A stretch of 64,000 nucleotides of DNA from Eonycteris spelaea (lineage: Eukaryota > Chordata > Mammalia > Chiroptera > Pteropodidae): the NCBI GenBank assembly GCA_003508835.1, contig PUFA01000092.1:868001-932000 (forward strand), in the 5' to 3' direction. How positions within the stretch are numbered: the first letter of the stretch is position 1; every line of letters begins with the position of its first letter. The notes beneath the pieces were generated by a model. That model had not been told where the DNA came from and searched no databases. It worked only from the letters and a program-made list of their open reading frames with translations. This document shows positions 38,036 to 51,300 of this stretch, in pieces. Position numbers and translations under genes: made by a program.

Positions 38036-38070
38036 TCAAGTATAAAACTTGAAATCACCTTTAAATTCAA

Positions 38071-38256
38071 ATGACACCTACCAGGACAAATAGGTCCAAG
38101 GTAGTGTCTGAGAAGGTACAATTTCCTTGCACTTCTAAAAGGCGAATGGAAAATGATTTCCGTCTAATTGTAGAAGACATCTGTAGGGAGGTGTGCTCTC
38201 AGCAGTGGCACACACAGCCCATCTCTAAAAGAAGCTGCATGGAATTCAGTGAGTAG
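38071..38256 (+). other. Weak exon-like ORF
   Basis: A 61-codon ORF with balanced composition ending at a TAG. A good donor-like 'gtgagtag' begins at 38248, just before the stop. No acceptor with a convincing polypyrimidine tract precedes it, and I recognise no protein family. Probably chance. Confidence 0.12.
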
Positions 38257-39635
38257 TCCAGCGATTTACAAGCTTGGGCATCCAACATGAAATCTAGAAG
38301 CCTAAGGATTTCTCTTTGTTTGGAGTGGTAAAGGCAAAGGATTAAGAATTATAAAATATGATACAATGTCAAGTGAAACAAAGCAGAGCGCAAAAGTATC
38401 TCTGCTGTGGTTACAACAATATTTATGTATTGACAAACTAAAAAAGAAAATGGAAAAATGAAGGCAGTTGATATGTCAGCATAAGGACATTACAAGTAAA
38501 TTTTTCTCCTTTACTTTTGCAATAATGTTTCTTAGGCAATAAATAAATACAGGTCAAGAGAAAGCAAACAATGAAGACTAAAAAGCAAAGAAGTATTGAA
38601 AAACTGCCATGAGCACGTGAGAAAATGTCAAATTGAAACAAAGAGTTCTTTATTTAAAACATTATTATGAAATACCATCCAAAATAATCTGTAACATGTG
38701 GAAAGTCAAAAACATGTTAGAGCAAAACTGTTAATTAATTCAACAGACATTCCTCGTTTACTACTGACATCTCCTCCCCACTGTAGAACTTCTTCCCTCC
38801 ACCCTGAGACCCTGGGTGTCCAAGGCTCTGCCTCCTTCTCTTTCCTCCCCTGGGCCCCTTTCTGGTCACCAGTTCTGCACGATATCTGTTTGGCCTGTGT
38901 GTTTTCACCAGGATGCTGAGTTCTGGTGGAACAGAACTGCACTCTGTTCTTATGAACACAAGAATGATAGCTGTGTTTTGTAACTTTTGCGTTATAGGTA
39001 AAGAGAAGACTACATAGGGAAATTACCTGATCTCGATTCAAAGTCATAATACTGCAAAGTCCTTTAAATAAAGTTTTACTGGACTAAAAAAAATTCTAAA
39101 CTGTAACCTATCTGTTTTTTCCAGTTTTTCTTTTATAACTTTTTATAACCTAGGTAATTACAAAAGAGAGGTAGTATATATTGTGGCAATAATTACTTTT
39201 GCCTGCTAAAAACAGTCTGGAGAAATGTAAAAAAAAGAAAATTCAACTGACGCTTTTACTTCCAATACAAACATAGCCCATTCTGGAAAGTTCTCCAACC
39301 TAAATTTAATTAGCATTTTTATTCCTAGGACATTATTATGCATTTCCTTTATGCATGGTTATGGAATTGTTCCCTAAGTGTTCTATACTTATATATTTAA
39401 CCGTCAAATTCTATTGTTGATTCCTTCCAAAAAGTGAACATGACTTTTCTTACATTTGCACATTCCCTTTGAAATGGTTCTTAAGTAGATATTTGATGAG
39501 TTTAATTAATTAAATAAAAAGTAGGGGAAATATTCATATAGTTTATAAAATTGTACTACTAAAAATAAAGTATTTCTTGGCAAAGAAACTAAATTGCATA
39601 ATTTGGATAGTCATCCCTATGAAATGGTGTGGCTA
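38257..39635. other. No recognised feature
   Basis: The stretch 38760-38960 is GC-richer and pyrimidine-rich on the plus strand. The overlapping ORFs there (73-113 codons on both strands) show no domain. Confidence 0.4.
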
Positions 39636-39639
39636 TTTG

Positions 39640-40080
39640 ACTATTAATAGTATGTGTGCCATGGCACCTGCTGTGTTCTATCTTGTACATGCTGCATGCA
39701 CAGGCTGGACACAGGCATGGTGAGTCACCTAGAATCCCTCATTCCACAGATGCTGGTACTGTTGACTGCTGATAGTGCACGCATCTCCAGAAATTGCCCT
39801 GAACCACAAAGATTTGCCTAACTGAAGGCTCTCATCCCTCCCCAACAGCAGCCCTTTTTACATCCTTCTTCAAATAAGGACAATTATGAAGGACCACTCT
39901 GCTCCTGAACCCAATGAGATCAGCTATGCCTTCTTTTGTATCTGCATCACAATTCAATCTCCTACACCTCACACCTGCTTTCCTCATTCTCTTAAGGAGT
40001 GTTTCTAAGGCACTATTCAATAAACCCCCTGCACACAACATGTTTGCTGCTGAGAATACAATGTGACAATCCTGTTTTAT
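39640..40080 (+). mobile_element. Possible LTR
   Basis: LTR-like organisation: 'gctggtactgttgactgctgatagtgca' and 'catctccagaaattgcc' on the left, and near the right end 'ttcaataaaccccctgcacac' with an AATAAA signal at 40018-40023. Boundaries and family are not determined, and no retroviral genes are adjacent. The minus-strand 69-codon ORF is unrecognised. Confidence 0.4.
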
Positions 40081-42690
40081 GCCTCAAGAGAAAATATAAC
40101 ATGAGAAAGAAAAACAATTTGCCCACAGGCAAACTTTGCTTCCAAAATATCTGCACCTGGCATTCTGTGTTTCCTTAAGTAAGAAAGAACAGCAGCTAAA
40201 ATGTTTCAATCCTTTTATGCCTCCTGTGGTGGCTCAGTCTGGGCACTCCTTGTCAGGTATTAAAACTATGTGAACCCATTCAACATGACTTTAGAAACTC
40301 CTTACCCATAATGTATCTGCCAAGAGAAATGTACTGCTATCCATCAAGCAGAGCTAATAAATATTTAATGAGACATGTAAAGCACTATTACATGATGAAA
40401 AAAAAAAAAAATCCATGGTAAAAGATATCAGTAATACTTCTCTTTGTCTTATTTGCAGCATAACCCAGAATTTGGAACAAAAATACAATTACATCAATTC
40501 ATTTTTTTCCAGTTAAGTTTTCAAACTCCAAACTTGCCCTTATAAGCAGGAAGCCCAAATGAGGCTGGGAAGGCATTCAAGAGAAATTAAACTATAACAT
40601 TTTATTCCTTTAAAAAAAGTCTGAAGCAAATAAGATAAAATACTAATATGCATTAATTCTGAGAGGATGTATATCTGTATTACTTTTAGTATTTTTCTAT
40701 ATTCATAAAATTTTTCATAAAATATAGATTAATAGCCCTATAGTCAGTAGAATAAATAAAATCTTAATTCACTGGGCACCCAATAACATATGGAGGAGAT
40801 CATTTTGTTTATCTTAAGTTGATTTATTTGAGAATGAGTTCAGCTTAAATTCCTCTTCAGAGCCCGTGGCATTGATGGCCTGAGTGTGTGCATTGCCAAG
40901 GTATCATCACTGTACCACAGACACAGTGGCTATGTCCCCTTTCACTGACCGGGCAACTGAGACTTATTTATTCTTTATTTTCCCATCAACCCAGCTACCT
41001 CTTCTTATTCTTCGGAAGAATGACTTTATGCAGGCCTCGCTTCTAGTACGATGGTCTCCTGCTCAGAATAAATTCCTCCTCTCTTTCAGTGCTCCCTCTT
41101 TGTCTTGCTTTTTCCTCAGTCCTCAATTTGCACGTCAGGCCAAAGTTTTCCCTATTTTGACCTACTCAAGATTCTCTAGAGCTTCATTCAGCAAGTTTAG
41201 AAGTGTGTAGATGTCCTAACAAATGAAAAATAATTGTTAACAATCTTTATAAAGAGAAATCATAAAACAGTAATTGTAACATGTAGAATCATGCTCGCTT
41301 TGTCCAGAACTTGGGTGTTTGGCATTTAAGTTTATCCGGAATATATCCACTCCTAAAACTTAAGCCAAAGGGGAAAAAAAGCCTCTGAAAAGTGAGAGGT
41401 CATCAAGTCCACATATTAAGTCACATATTTAGCTTGCTTAGAAGAATATCCCTCAGCCTGAACTAAGAAAGTTTTTGCCTTATTTTAGATACAATTTTAC
41501 TAAGCTGATCATCTGGGTTTCTTGCCCTCTGAATATATATTAAATTGGATGAGTCAAGAAGGAAAAAAATAACAATAACAATAATGATGTTAACTAGACA
41601 CAGAAAAGACTAAAATTTTCTGAAAATAATAGAAATTTAAAAACAATAATAACATAGGGCACTTAATACAGACTCATTTTTTTCTTTTAAAAAAAACTTT
41701 AAGTAACATTAAAGACCTCTCTATAATGAATGCTGCACATAAGACATAAAGAAAAAAAAATTACTGATAAGATTGTTATAAGTAAATCAAAGGAGTCTAA
41801 AGTACATATTAGAAAGTTTTCTACCCATCCAAAATGATAGAATTAAAATATATACTTAAAGCTTCCTAAGAAAATTGTTATAAAACAGTTCTTTCAATCA
41901 AGTTCAAAAATGTCACTTCTGTGCTTAATCTTTTTTTCACAGTTTCTATTTCCACAACCATGGTCTCTAAATGGAGTGCATTCACCTCAAGGGGGAAGAC
42001 ACAATCCTTTCGAGTGTAAGAAGAAAATATTGAAATATTTACATTTATTACATTATATATTATATTTAAAAAGAAATTTATTATGCTGTATTGACATTTA
42101 ATATGTAGGTAAGCCCAGTGTCCTCCTTCAGTTCCACTGATAAGTGAGCCCATAAAGAATTCAAAAGCAGGATTTGGAGTATCAGAGTGCAGTTTGATGA
42201 TGACACCCTGACTCATTTACTTTCAATGTATTGCAATGTACTGTAGTTTACAGGCATCCGCAAGTGAATTTATCATCTGTATTACTAAGTCTTTACAAAA
42301 CCTCAGAAAATAAGCAAGTTGCTTAAGAACATTTCCTCAAAGAATTCATTGAAGACAACACTAATGATGTATACAAAAGAGCCATTAAAAATATTATAAA
42401 ACTGAAACATCTTCTTCCCTTAACATGAGCTTTCCCCAGCCACAACACAAGGTAAAGAGGATGCTCTAGGAAGATTTGAGAAGATATTAGGCAAAAAAAT
42501 TTCAACATTATCAAGAAGATTATTAGAAATACTCATTTACATCTGCCATCATTATACATGAGCCTCGAAGCATTACTGTACCTTGAGATACTAGCTAAAG
42601 ATTATAAAGCCATCTCCATTAGCAAACCCCTTAAAATGACATTTTAGCACATCCCCTTCTTGAAACTCATGTTTTAATCTGTGTTTAGTA
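40081..42690. other. AT-rich DNA, no gene seen
   Basis: Includes an A run at 40398-40411. The 108-codon ORF at 40884-41210 and the 112-codon minus-strand ORF at 41878-42216 show no recognisable domain. Confidence 0.4.
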
Positions 42691-42694
42691 ATGT

Positions 42695-42785
42695 ATATCA
42701 CTCATTTCATCACAGCTATTTACTGAGTCCTCTCTGTGCCAAATACTGTTATGAACACTTGAGAAATATTAATAACTAAGTCAGA
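42695..42785 (-). repeat. MIR/L2-type fragment, antisense
   Basis: 'catcacagctatttactgagtcctctctgtgccaaatactgt' is the antisense of the common MIR/L2 3' block. Short and diverged. Confidence 0.55.
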
Positions 42786-43059
42786 TGTCTGAAAAAAGAT
42801 GTTTTGAAAAACTATCATAGTTCATATGTAATTATAAAAATAAATGAACGTACATATAGTCAAGGAAATTTTTTAACAAATGGTACGTATAATATAAGAA
42901 CTTTGGATACTTTTGGTATCCAAAGGAGTGATTTATATTGCATGCAAGAATCTTCTTACATATGTGACTTTAATTTTTACTATTTATAGCCTCAAACTTC
43001 ATTCCCCTAAAATTTACAATTCGCTTTTCTTTAAACATTTCATTATACTACTGCTCTCC

Positions 43060-43430
43060 TCAGTGTTTTGTGTCTCTCTCCGCTCTTATCTGAGTGCATC
43101 ACCTACCCCTATTTCTCTCACTTCTTGTTTCTCATGTCTCCTTTTTATTTTGTATCATTCAATACCCAGCTCAGTCCCTCTCCTCTGTGTATGTAACCTC
43201 ATGTAGTTTTTCTCCAGGATGAATGAATCAGTTCCTTTTCTATGCCCTCCATTACAGTACATGGTATCCAAGTCCATTATTGCAATTATCACACTGTTCT
43301 GACACTATTTGTTGACATAATTGTGATATTTTTGAGAGAGAAATTGCAACTTATCCTCTGTTTTATCTCCAGGCCTAGTTCAATGTCTGGCACACAGTGA
43401 GTCTTATAAAAAATTTTAAGGAAAGCTTAT
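43060..43430 (+). repeat. L2 LINE 3' region
   Basis: A longer L2 piece: 'caatacccagctcagtccctctcctctgtg', 'tattgcaattatcacactgttctgac', a 'gagagaaattgcaacttatcctctg' stretch, and the end 'tctccaggcctagttcaatgtctggcacacagtgag'. Coding capacity is lost. Confidence 0.75.
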
Positions 43431-44638
43431 TAAACTAATCTTCAAGTAGTTTTCAGATAACTGAAATTTCATTTCTTTTCTTTCATCAAAGAAATTTAAT
43501 TAAGGGATTAGCCTTGTTGTTTTTCAAGTGAATATGTATCGGGTCAACTTGAAGTTAATAGAAGTGTTTGTGTCATGTGCTATCTTGATTTTACAATATC
43601 CAAAAGCATCAACCTGCTTGTAGCTTGACAATGTTTGTTCCACAAACAAGATGGCAGTAAATGTGTGAGGTAGACTATATGCTTACATTGGAGCAAGATT
43701 GCTAGAGGTTGCACCTAATTTTTTTCACTTCCAGAAAACAAACGGAACTAGAGGGTCAATGTGCTCCCAGTAGCACCTCACTTCCTTATTAATTTTATTG
43801 AAAAGTCCCTTTGACAAGATGAGTGACAGATAGACTCTTTACAACTACGAAAATCGTGAGGCATGTAGAATTACAGGAACCCAAATTGTGTAGTTTACAA
43901 AACACCAAATAAATTTCAACTACGAAGGTTTTCATTTGGCATTTTGATGAGCTGTTTCTTGCCTCTGGTTACATTGTCCATTTATAGCCTTTACTGTCAC
44001 AGACCTTGTGCTACATTTCAAAATGAATTCCAGAAAATTCCAGTGATCTATGCCCAAGGAAGATAACATTGTGGGTGAGCCATGAAGAATATAGAGATGA
44101 ACTTTGGTAATTTTAGCCACTTAATGAAAACCTATATCCACAAGTATAAGAGAAAGAGAGAAAATAGTAATGAGGTTCAGCTGCAATAATGGTTGCAATA
44201 AAAAGTCTGCAGAAAGCAACAGTAAATGCCCAACAGAAAATATGCTAGGGAACATTTTTTGTTCTCATTACTTTGACAATAAATCTTAATATTTTCCAGA
44301 AATTTGGATGAATACAATAAGCAACTATGTTTATAGTAATGTGTGATTATATTTGTTAAATTAGAAACAGCAAGAAGGTCATGTATCCTTTGTTATTTTG
44401 GGAAATGATGACCTAAAGACTGGTATCTATAGAAATTCCAGACTACCATTGGTCCATTAATTTTTGTTATAGTCAAAATGAGGTCAAGATTATATGTTCT
44501 ATGACAGCTCTTAACTAAGCTATTCTACTCAATTATTCTCTTCTTGGTATTGATTTAGTTCCATTGCCTCCTTAAAACTCTTTAAAATGCTACATTTGTT
44601 ATGTACTTTATCTACATCTAAAATGTGGATCTTCTACT
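43431..44638. other. AT-rich DNA, no gene seen
   Basis: No recognised repeat. A 62-codon minus-strand ORF at 43932-44120 is without domains. Confidence 0.4.
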
Positions 44639-44639
44639 C

Positions 44640-44757
44640 ATCACATAAATTATATAAATCTAATCACTATGTCGTACACCTGAAACTAATATAATATTGT
44701 ATATCAATCGTAACCGAAAAATAAATTTAAAAAATTTTTTTTAAAGAGTTACTTCCT
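44640..44757 (+). mobile_element. L1 3' end, 5'-truncated
   Basis: Sense L1 terminus: 'tctaatcactatgtcgtacacctgaaactaatataatattgtat', 'atcaatcgtaaccgaaaaataaa', and an A/T-rich tail. Well conserved, so relatively recent. Confidence 0.85.
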
Positions 44758-45183
44758 AAAACTGACCTTTTATCGTAATCCAAGTACAGAGTACTCAACT
44801 ATTTTTTTAACATGTAAAAAAAGTTTTAAAGCCAATATTATAATTAATGAAATAAATAACATGGGCATTTGCAGTGAATTATGTGTACAGTGAAGGACAA
44901 AAACAATCTGTCATAACTTAAATCAGTGGCTTTATGCATTTTTTTGCTTCAATAGAATTCTTTTATTATATGACATCTCATGTCAAAAGCCACCAAATAA
45001 AACACATCAAAGTGAAGCGTGTCTGGCGGAACTTGACTTCAGGGAGCTAGAGCTCTTTCTCTTGAGGTCTCTCGCTCATTTCAACCATGTTTCCTGAGAT
45101 GCTGCCACTGAGCCCTTTGCTCCTAGAAATTCAATGTAAAAATTACTGTTTTAAAGTATAAGACCTTTTAAGAAAATGTTACT
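44758..45183. other. AT-rich DNA, no gene seen
   Basis: No recognised feature. Confidence 0.4.
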
Positions 45184-45184
45184 A

Positions 45185-45395
45185 ATACTTCTGTGCCAGG
45201 TAGTTTACATATATATTGTTATTTAATCTTTTAATCCTCTCTGTAGATGGGATATTTATCCCCATATTACTTCTCAGGAAGCTGAAATTCAACACAATGA
45301 AACCATCTACCTGGGCATGCTGCTCATCAGTGGTATAATTACATTTTCGGTTCACATCTGTCTATTTCAAAGGCCAACTTTCTTTTAGTCTAGCT
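45185..45395 (-). repeat. MIR SINE
   Basis: Antisense MIR: 'gtgccaggtagtttacatata', 'taatcctctctgtagatgggatatttatcccc', and 'ctcaggaagctgaaattc'. Confidence 0.8.
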
Positions 45396-45478
45396 TCTGA
45401 CCTCCTAGAAAAAATTAAAGGGAAGAAACAGCAGTCCTGTGACTAGACCCTCCTATAAGAATTTATCTTTACATATTA

Positions 45479-45503
45479 AAACAAAACAAAACAAAACAAA
45501 ACC
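45479..45503. repeat. (AAAAC)n microsatellite
   Basis: Five units of aaaac. Confidence 0.9.
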
Positions 45504-45694
45504 TTGTTATTCTCTAGGTTAAAGAGAGTAAGTTGCTAAATTGGCATTTGAGAATCAAGCAGTTTACTGGGATAGGGTCTACAGGGTACACGGTTTATTT
45601 TTAACCAAACCTGTGTGTGTGTGTGCTGGGCTCTGACCAGGGGTGAAGTGGTGGGGAACAATTTTGTCACTGCTAAACTGCCGTGGGTCTTCAA

Positions 45695-45845
45695 GCCTGG
45701 CTGCCCATTAAAATTATCTGAGGAGATTATCAAACAAAATGATGTCTTAGACCCACCTAGGGATGGATTCTGATAGTTGGTAGAGGGGAGGACCTAAACA
45801 TTGGTGTTTTTATAAGTGATTTACAGGGTAATCAGAGCTGATGTC
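45695..45845 (+). mobile_element. MER5-like hAT MITE fragment
   Basis: 'cccattaaaattatctgaggagattatcaaa', 'agacccacctagggatggattctgatagttggtag', then 'gtgtttttataagtgatttacagggtaatcagagctgatg'. Same family type as 5455-5578. The termini are eroded. Confidence 0.75.
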
Positions 45846-47405
45846 AAGGAAGAGCTTAGTTGGGGAAAATTTAATTGTAGAGGCACACTATGATCTAAGC
45901 AGTGATGGAGGAGAGGTTGGAAGTCATGGGTGTGAGGATAAAGAATGTACTAAAGTTTAAACGTGTCTTTATTTCTTTGTTGAAAAAATAGAAAACTCAG
46001 TAAAGAATTTTAGAAGACTTTTCCAAAATAAGGTCTATATCTAAAATGTTAACAAACTTCCAAACTCTTGCTATAAAGTTTCTACCTTAAATGTTTATGT
46101 GTCAAAATTTTAAACCAGAACAAGAAAAATTAGAAACTTACCTGTAGATCAAAACAATTGATTTATAAATTACAATTATAGATTTTCATCCTTATTTCAA
46201 TTGTTTTAATTTTTATAATGTGATATTTTAAACACTAGAAAATCCTTTTAATCAAATTACATTATTGTAGGAGAAACTAATGTTTTAAAAATTAGGTCAT
46301 TAGCTGCTTTGAACTGATATTATTTTACAACATAAAAAGAATGAATTGTTCTGATCTTATTTATCCAATAATAATATTGGATGACGATAAAATATATCTT
46401 TTCATCAGAAATGTCTAAACAGTCAAAGATTAATGGAGATAATGAGCAACTAATGGATTGCATGCAAGTCTTAGAACATTATCCCATTTAAACAAAAACT
46501 ACCTGAATGGCTTTTTCTCAAACATGCGCTATTTGAAAACTAGATTTGTAAAACTGTCTCCTATTTAAGAAACTTGCTGAATCTGCTAGTGATTAGAACT
46601 AAAAATTTAACATTGAATATAACTAAAGGCATAAACATTTGGCCGCCCCCCCCCCCACCTACACACACACAAAAAAAGCCCTACTTTGCTGAACCATCTA
46701 AGTCTGTGAGGAAGATGAGATATAGCAATATACTTCCTGGCTAAGGTTTTTCTGAACCTATTAACATGCATAACAGCATAGGCGTTATTTTCCAGATTTC
46801 AGATGTGTGCTCCTTTTATGTCAAAGATAAAAATGAGGTTTCGATAATTTTTCTTTCTTTGCTTTCTCCTTAGCTTCTCTCCTCACTTTGCCATATGCTA
46901 TTATTTGTTCAATTCCATCTGTGAAAAAGGGACTTGCTTCCCCTGATGCCACCACCACTAACAGAAAAACTCTGAAGTAGAGCTATTCCTCTGCCACTTA
47001 CAATCTTTTTCTGAATCCCTTCTTAAGAACTTCTCTGCACTTGTGCTATCCATGGGGAGAAAACTAATTTTCCTCCCATTTAATTAATCAGACGTTTGCT
47101 CTACAGAAACCCTTCAGATAAATTAAAGTATGCTATAAACTCAATGGTCTATTTATTTTATATAATTTAGTCCATCGTTTCATGTCTTCCTCATTGTTAT
47201 CAATAATACAATCAAGTTATGCATAACAATTAAACATTTGAAAAAATTCAAGAGCCAATTACTTAAAACAACTTAATCTTTGTTTTTCTACAATATGATT
47301 ATTTTTATGTTTACTGTGATTTTTCAAGACCTTTAACTTGGGCTACTTTAAACAACTGGAAAATTATAGTCACAAAAAAAGATATACTGAAATTTTGATT
47401 CTCTC
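45846..47405. other. AT-rich DNA, no gene seen
   Basis: A C run (ccgcccccccccccc, about 46643-46656) leads into a short ca run. Otherwise nothing recognised. Confidence 0.4.
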
Positions 47406-47409
47406 ATCT

Positions 47410-47592
47410 AATAGCTCTGTATCTTTGGACAAGTCACCATTTCTCTGATCCTCACTTTTCTCATCAGTAGGGTAAATATAATGTTACACCTGGTTTTCCC
47501 ACTGCAAGGCATTATTGCAAGAACAAAATAAAATCATTTATGTAATGAAAATTAGTACCTAATTAAGTGGTATATAAATATTAGCATGTTGA
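47410..47592 (+). repeat. MIR SINE
   Basis: 'gctctgtatctttggacaagtcaccatttctctgatcctcacttttctcatcagta', then 'tataaatattagc' at the tail. Confidence 0.82.
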
Positions 47593-47919
47593 GTATGCCA
47601 TTTTCGTTTTGCACTGACTTAATGGATACACCTAAGATTTTGTGTGTCCAATTGTAAATATAACTATGCTCAAAATATTAAGATTATAAATATTAAGATG
47701 CAGGGGAAGCAGAACTCTTAACATGATAAATTATATATTTAATAAATATCACATTTTAAACTTTTTTTAAACAATTCATTTAGAATTCCCCAAAAATGAA
47801 GACTGAATTTTAAGGTAAAAGGGAAGACAGTCATGTTTATCATGTTGAGCTAAATATATTCATTCAATGTTTTAGTTATTTTATAAAGTTTTGGAGACTT
47901 CACATATAAGAATTAGAAT

Positions 47920-48060
47920 TGATAAATTCTTCCCATTTCATAGGTGACCAAACTGAGAAATAGAGAAGCTTAGTGACTACCCTGTGATGGAAAACTAGGA
48001 GGTAAAGTGTGTTTGAAGCACCAGCCCCTTACACTGCCATTATAGCCCACTATAAAATGC
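47920..48060 (-). repeat. MIR SINE
   Basis: Antisense MIR: 'tcttcccatttcataggtgaccaaactgagaaatagagaagcttagtgac' and 'ccagccccttacactgcc'. Confidence 0.82.
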
Positions 48061-50312
48061 CTTCCCAGTTTAGGTTCAGCCCTGACCTGATCCTTAACCA
48101 ATGTGCCCTTTCCTGACATATACTGTAAGAACATGTGTTTTGTGTTAATAGTTAAATATTAGTTTGCACATTGCCGGAACACTTTGTCTGCTGTTATGTA
48201 ATTAAACTGGAAGAAACACTGTGGGATATGGTGTATCAGTATGACCCAAAATCATCAGAGAAGTCATAAGTTCTTTAATGATAATGTATATTTGATTAAT
48301 CACACAAAGCAGTCTTGATTTTTTAATATTAAATTCATAATATTTAGGAAAGAGTATCTGTGCCTTATTTTTCAATTTTGTTTGTCTACTGCATACTACT
48401 GCCTAACAAGTTTGTATATTGGCATGAGTTGTTTTCTAAGGACAATACTGGGTCATAGAACAAAAGAGATCATCCTCATTGTGGACATATTGTTATAATC
48501 ATCAAGACATTGGCTGAAAAAACTGGTTGTATTTATAAATTTATTTTGTTTTAGGCAGAATAATTCTAATTATAATTTATCACTTTGAATACCTGTTTAC
48601 AGTCAGAATTTAAATGAAATGGGATTCCCTGAAAATTTCCCTCTTTTAATTTTAAAAGCCTTCAGAGTAAGAATATTCTCTGTTCCAGTCCATCAAGTCA
48701 TGGACTTTCAGTAAAACACCAATGCAAGGAAAAAAAAAAAAAAAATAAAGGAAAAAAATTGTGTTAGCAAAAAGTTTCATGAATCTTTCCTATTAAAGAT
48801 CCCCATTAACTTTTCGGTGCAAATACACTCAAATACTTTTTTATTTTAAGACACAAAAGAAATATTTCATAATGAATATGGTTACATTCATCCTACAAAA
48901 CAGAGTTCAAGATTTAAAGCTACCCTCAGACAAACACTAACACTGCCAAAAATAGCAGAATCCGGATGTACTACTACTCAATGATTTGCTGAAGTACCCT
49001 AAGGTTTGACTTTGCTGGTTTTCACATGAACTCTGTCCTGCAAGACCCACTAGCTAATGCCAGTGGAGATTTAATATCACATGTTTGTGCCTGGTTGAGA
49101 GTACTGAAGTCCTTGGTTGGTCTCCTTGGCAAAACATAGTTGTTTATGCCAGGAGCTTTTCCTCTTGTTCCTCTAAAATTTTTCTTAACTATACTATAAG
49201 GAAAGACAATTTAACATTAACTTTTAAAACGCATGAGTATACAGTGCTATGAAATTCTTGATGAATTTTATTTTCCACCACAGATTATATACTATACAGG
49301 TGATCAAGAAAAGTGGGCAATTGGCCTTACTAAGAAGAAAGGATCTGTGATCTTTCTCCCATTTAGGATTAGAACCTACATACTTTGAGCTAAAGCTGGA
49401 ATCTGAAAGACTGAAAATACAGTTACTTTGGATTTTTACTGAAAGTACTCATATATCTGAGTATGGACTTCCACTAGTGTACCACATCACATAGTATGTG
49501 TTTATGTATCACATGATATGATGCCAGATTTGATGATAGACTCAGAATCAGTTTCTCATCTTTGTTCTTCTTCTCATAGTATTATTACTTGAGTGATAGA
49601 TTTGTAACCTTGACTTTCCCAAATGGATATGAAAACACATTAGAACACATTTTCCCCATGCATGTAATGAACCATAGGGTCATATTATTTACGTATGATT
49701 TCTTCAAACAGCTTTGAATTTGTAAATTTAAATTTATTTTAAACAAAAATTTGGAGAGTATAATATATTCCACAAGAGGAGGCCATGTAGGCAATAATAA
49801 ACTATTTATCTGATCCTCTTATTAGGGTTCAGAAATAAGATATTTACACAAATAATAACAATATAAAGTAGAACATGTATTTGTTTCAATCAAGGGAATA
49901 TATTTTGATTTTCCTTTTCTCATGTGACAACTTACTTTAACTTTTCCTAAGCGCTTTTCCTTTATATATTTATAATGTATACTGTGGCCTTTAACATTTA
50001 TGTATGATTGAAGCGATATAAATTGTTAATTCTTCAAAGGAAAATGTTTGTTTATACCTTCCAGTGATTTGACTTTTGAAGTTTTGAATTTTCTCTACTA
50101 AAAAAAAATTAAGGTGAAATTGCTTAGAAGATAATGCCTTTACCTCTCAGTTTCACAAAAAGATTCCTTTGCTATGTGACTACCATGTTTAAACTCAGCA
50201 CCCTACTTTAATAATTGAAAGTAAAAGGTAAGAAATTTATAGAAGGTGACTACTAAGATGGTTTTATTTTATTTTTGCTATATGATGTGTCCTATGATGG
50301 TTTCACTTCAAG
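48061..50312. other. AT-rich DNA, no gene seen
   Basis: Contains an A-rich run at 48729-48746. No recognised repeat. Minus-strand ORF 49585-49794 has no domain. Confidence 0.4.
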
Positions 50313-50561
50313 TCAGACATTGTGAACTTCCACAATTTCAGAAAAATTTTCTTCATGATTGCTTCTTGTTAGAACTGTAGTTCTTTTAGCATCTGGAAAT
50401 GAATCACCCAGTGATCCGCATGTGCCATTCCAGCTGAAGTCAATCTGGGGCCTGTCCCAATGGCTCTGTCGAACGTAAGGATATTCCAAGTCATGAGATG
50501 TTGGCTTTTCTACATGATCAATGAGGATGATATTTAAATTTAATATATATTTTAAGGTCAA
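50313..50561 (-). other. Exon-like ORF on minus strand, unrecognised
   Basis: The last 65 or so codons, downstream of a possible acceptor (a 'catgtag' ending at about 50510 on the minus strand), have composition unlike translated AT-rich DNA. They include 'SHWDRPQIDFSWNGTCG', charged and aromatic residues mixed, no homopolymers, and a stop after 'EIVEVHNV'. Local GC is about 44%, against roughly 30-35% around it. AATAAA-like signals occur downstream on the same strand near 50262-50275. It could be the terminal coding exon of a gene on the minus strand, a pseudogene piece, or chance. I recognise no family and name no gene. The first 17 codons, before the putative acceptor, look like intron. 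Confidence 0.3.
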
Positions 50562-51300
50562 CGTTTAAAGCAAAAGGTCCTCATTTATCCTATTCTTAAA
50601 ATGATTCAAATGTAAATGTGGATTAAAGTTGGAAAATAGATAATCTCTAATTTTCTCCCTTATCCTGATGGAAAAGAATTTTATTTATTTTGAATTTATT
50701 TTTCTGATGGCAAAGAATTTTATTTATTGACTTATCAAATTTTATTTATTTTTCCTTAATGATACGAATTTCTCCTTTATTCTTTATAATGAATTTTTAA
50801 AATCATTTAACGAATCAAAATAACCTAGGTTCTATCACATCTCAACAAACATACCTACCAAAGGACATGATGAATTTAAGAAGAAAATGAGATTTTAGAC
50901 CATATAGACTCACCAATTCTATTATTGACAATATCGGTGACCACAATTCTTATTAAACATGCAATTATGTTTGTAAAATTTATACCTTTTTTACCAAAGA
51001 TCACTATCACTGAGGAGCTACTAAGTAACAGTAAGAATGATAGCTATAACTTCATTTATAACTCCAACACAAATAAACCTTAAAATAAGACATTTTCTGG
51101 GGGGAAGTCATCTTCTTTATTCTTCCCCCCTTATCAGATATAGAATGTGAGTTTTGTACCATACATGATTCTTTAAAGCTAATGTACTGAGTTCAAAAGA
51201 TGGAACTCATAGATATATTATCTACATTATATTTTGTATAGAGCATATAGTATATATAATGTATGTCCTCATCTTATATCAATCTACATATCAGTCCTTG
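50562..51300. other. AT-rich DNA with a small tandem duplication
   Basis: A 25-nt block beginning 'ctgatgg' at 50665-50689 recurs at 50704-50728 with one mismatch, period 39. Nothing else is recognised. Confidence 0.6.

Noticed and set aside
38071..38256. Coding exon with donor GTGAGT
   Set aside because: The donor-like motif is good, but there is no convincing acceptor, the ORF stops immediately, and no family is recognised. Kept only as a low-confidence feature.
41878..42216. 112-codon minus-strand ORF
   Set aside because: No recognisable domain and no codon or GC contrast with its surroundings.
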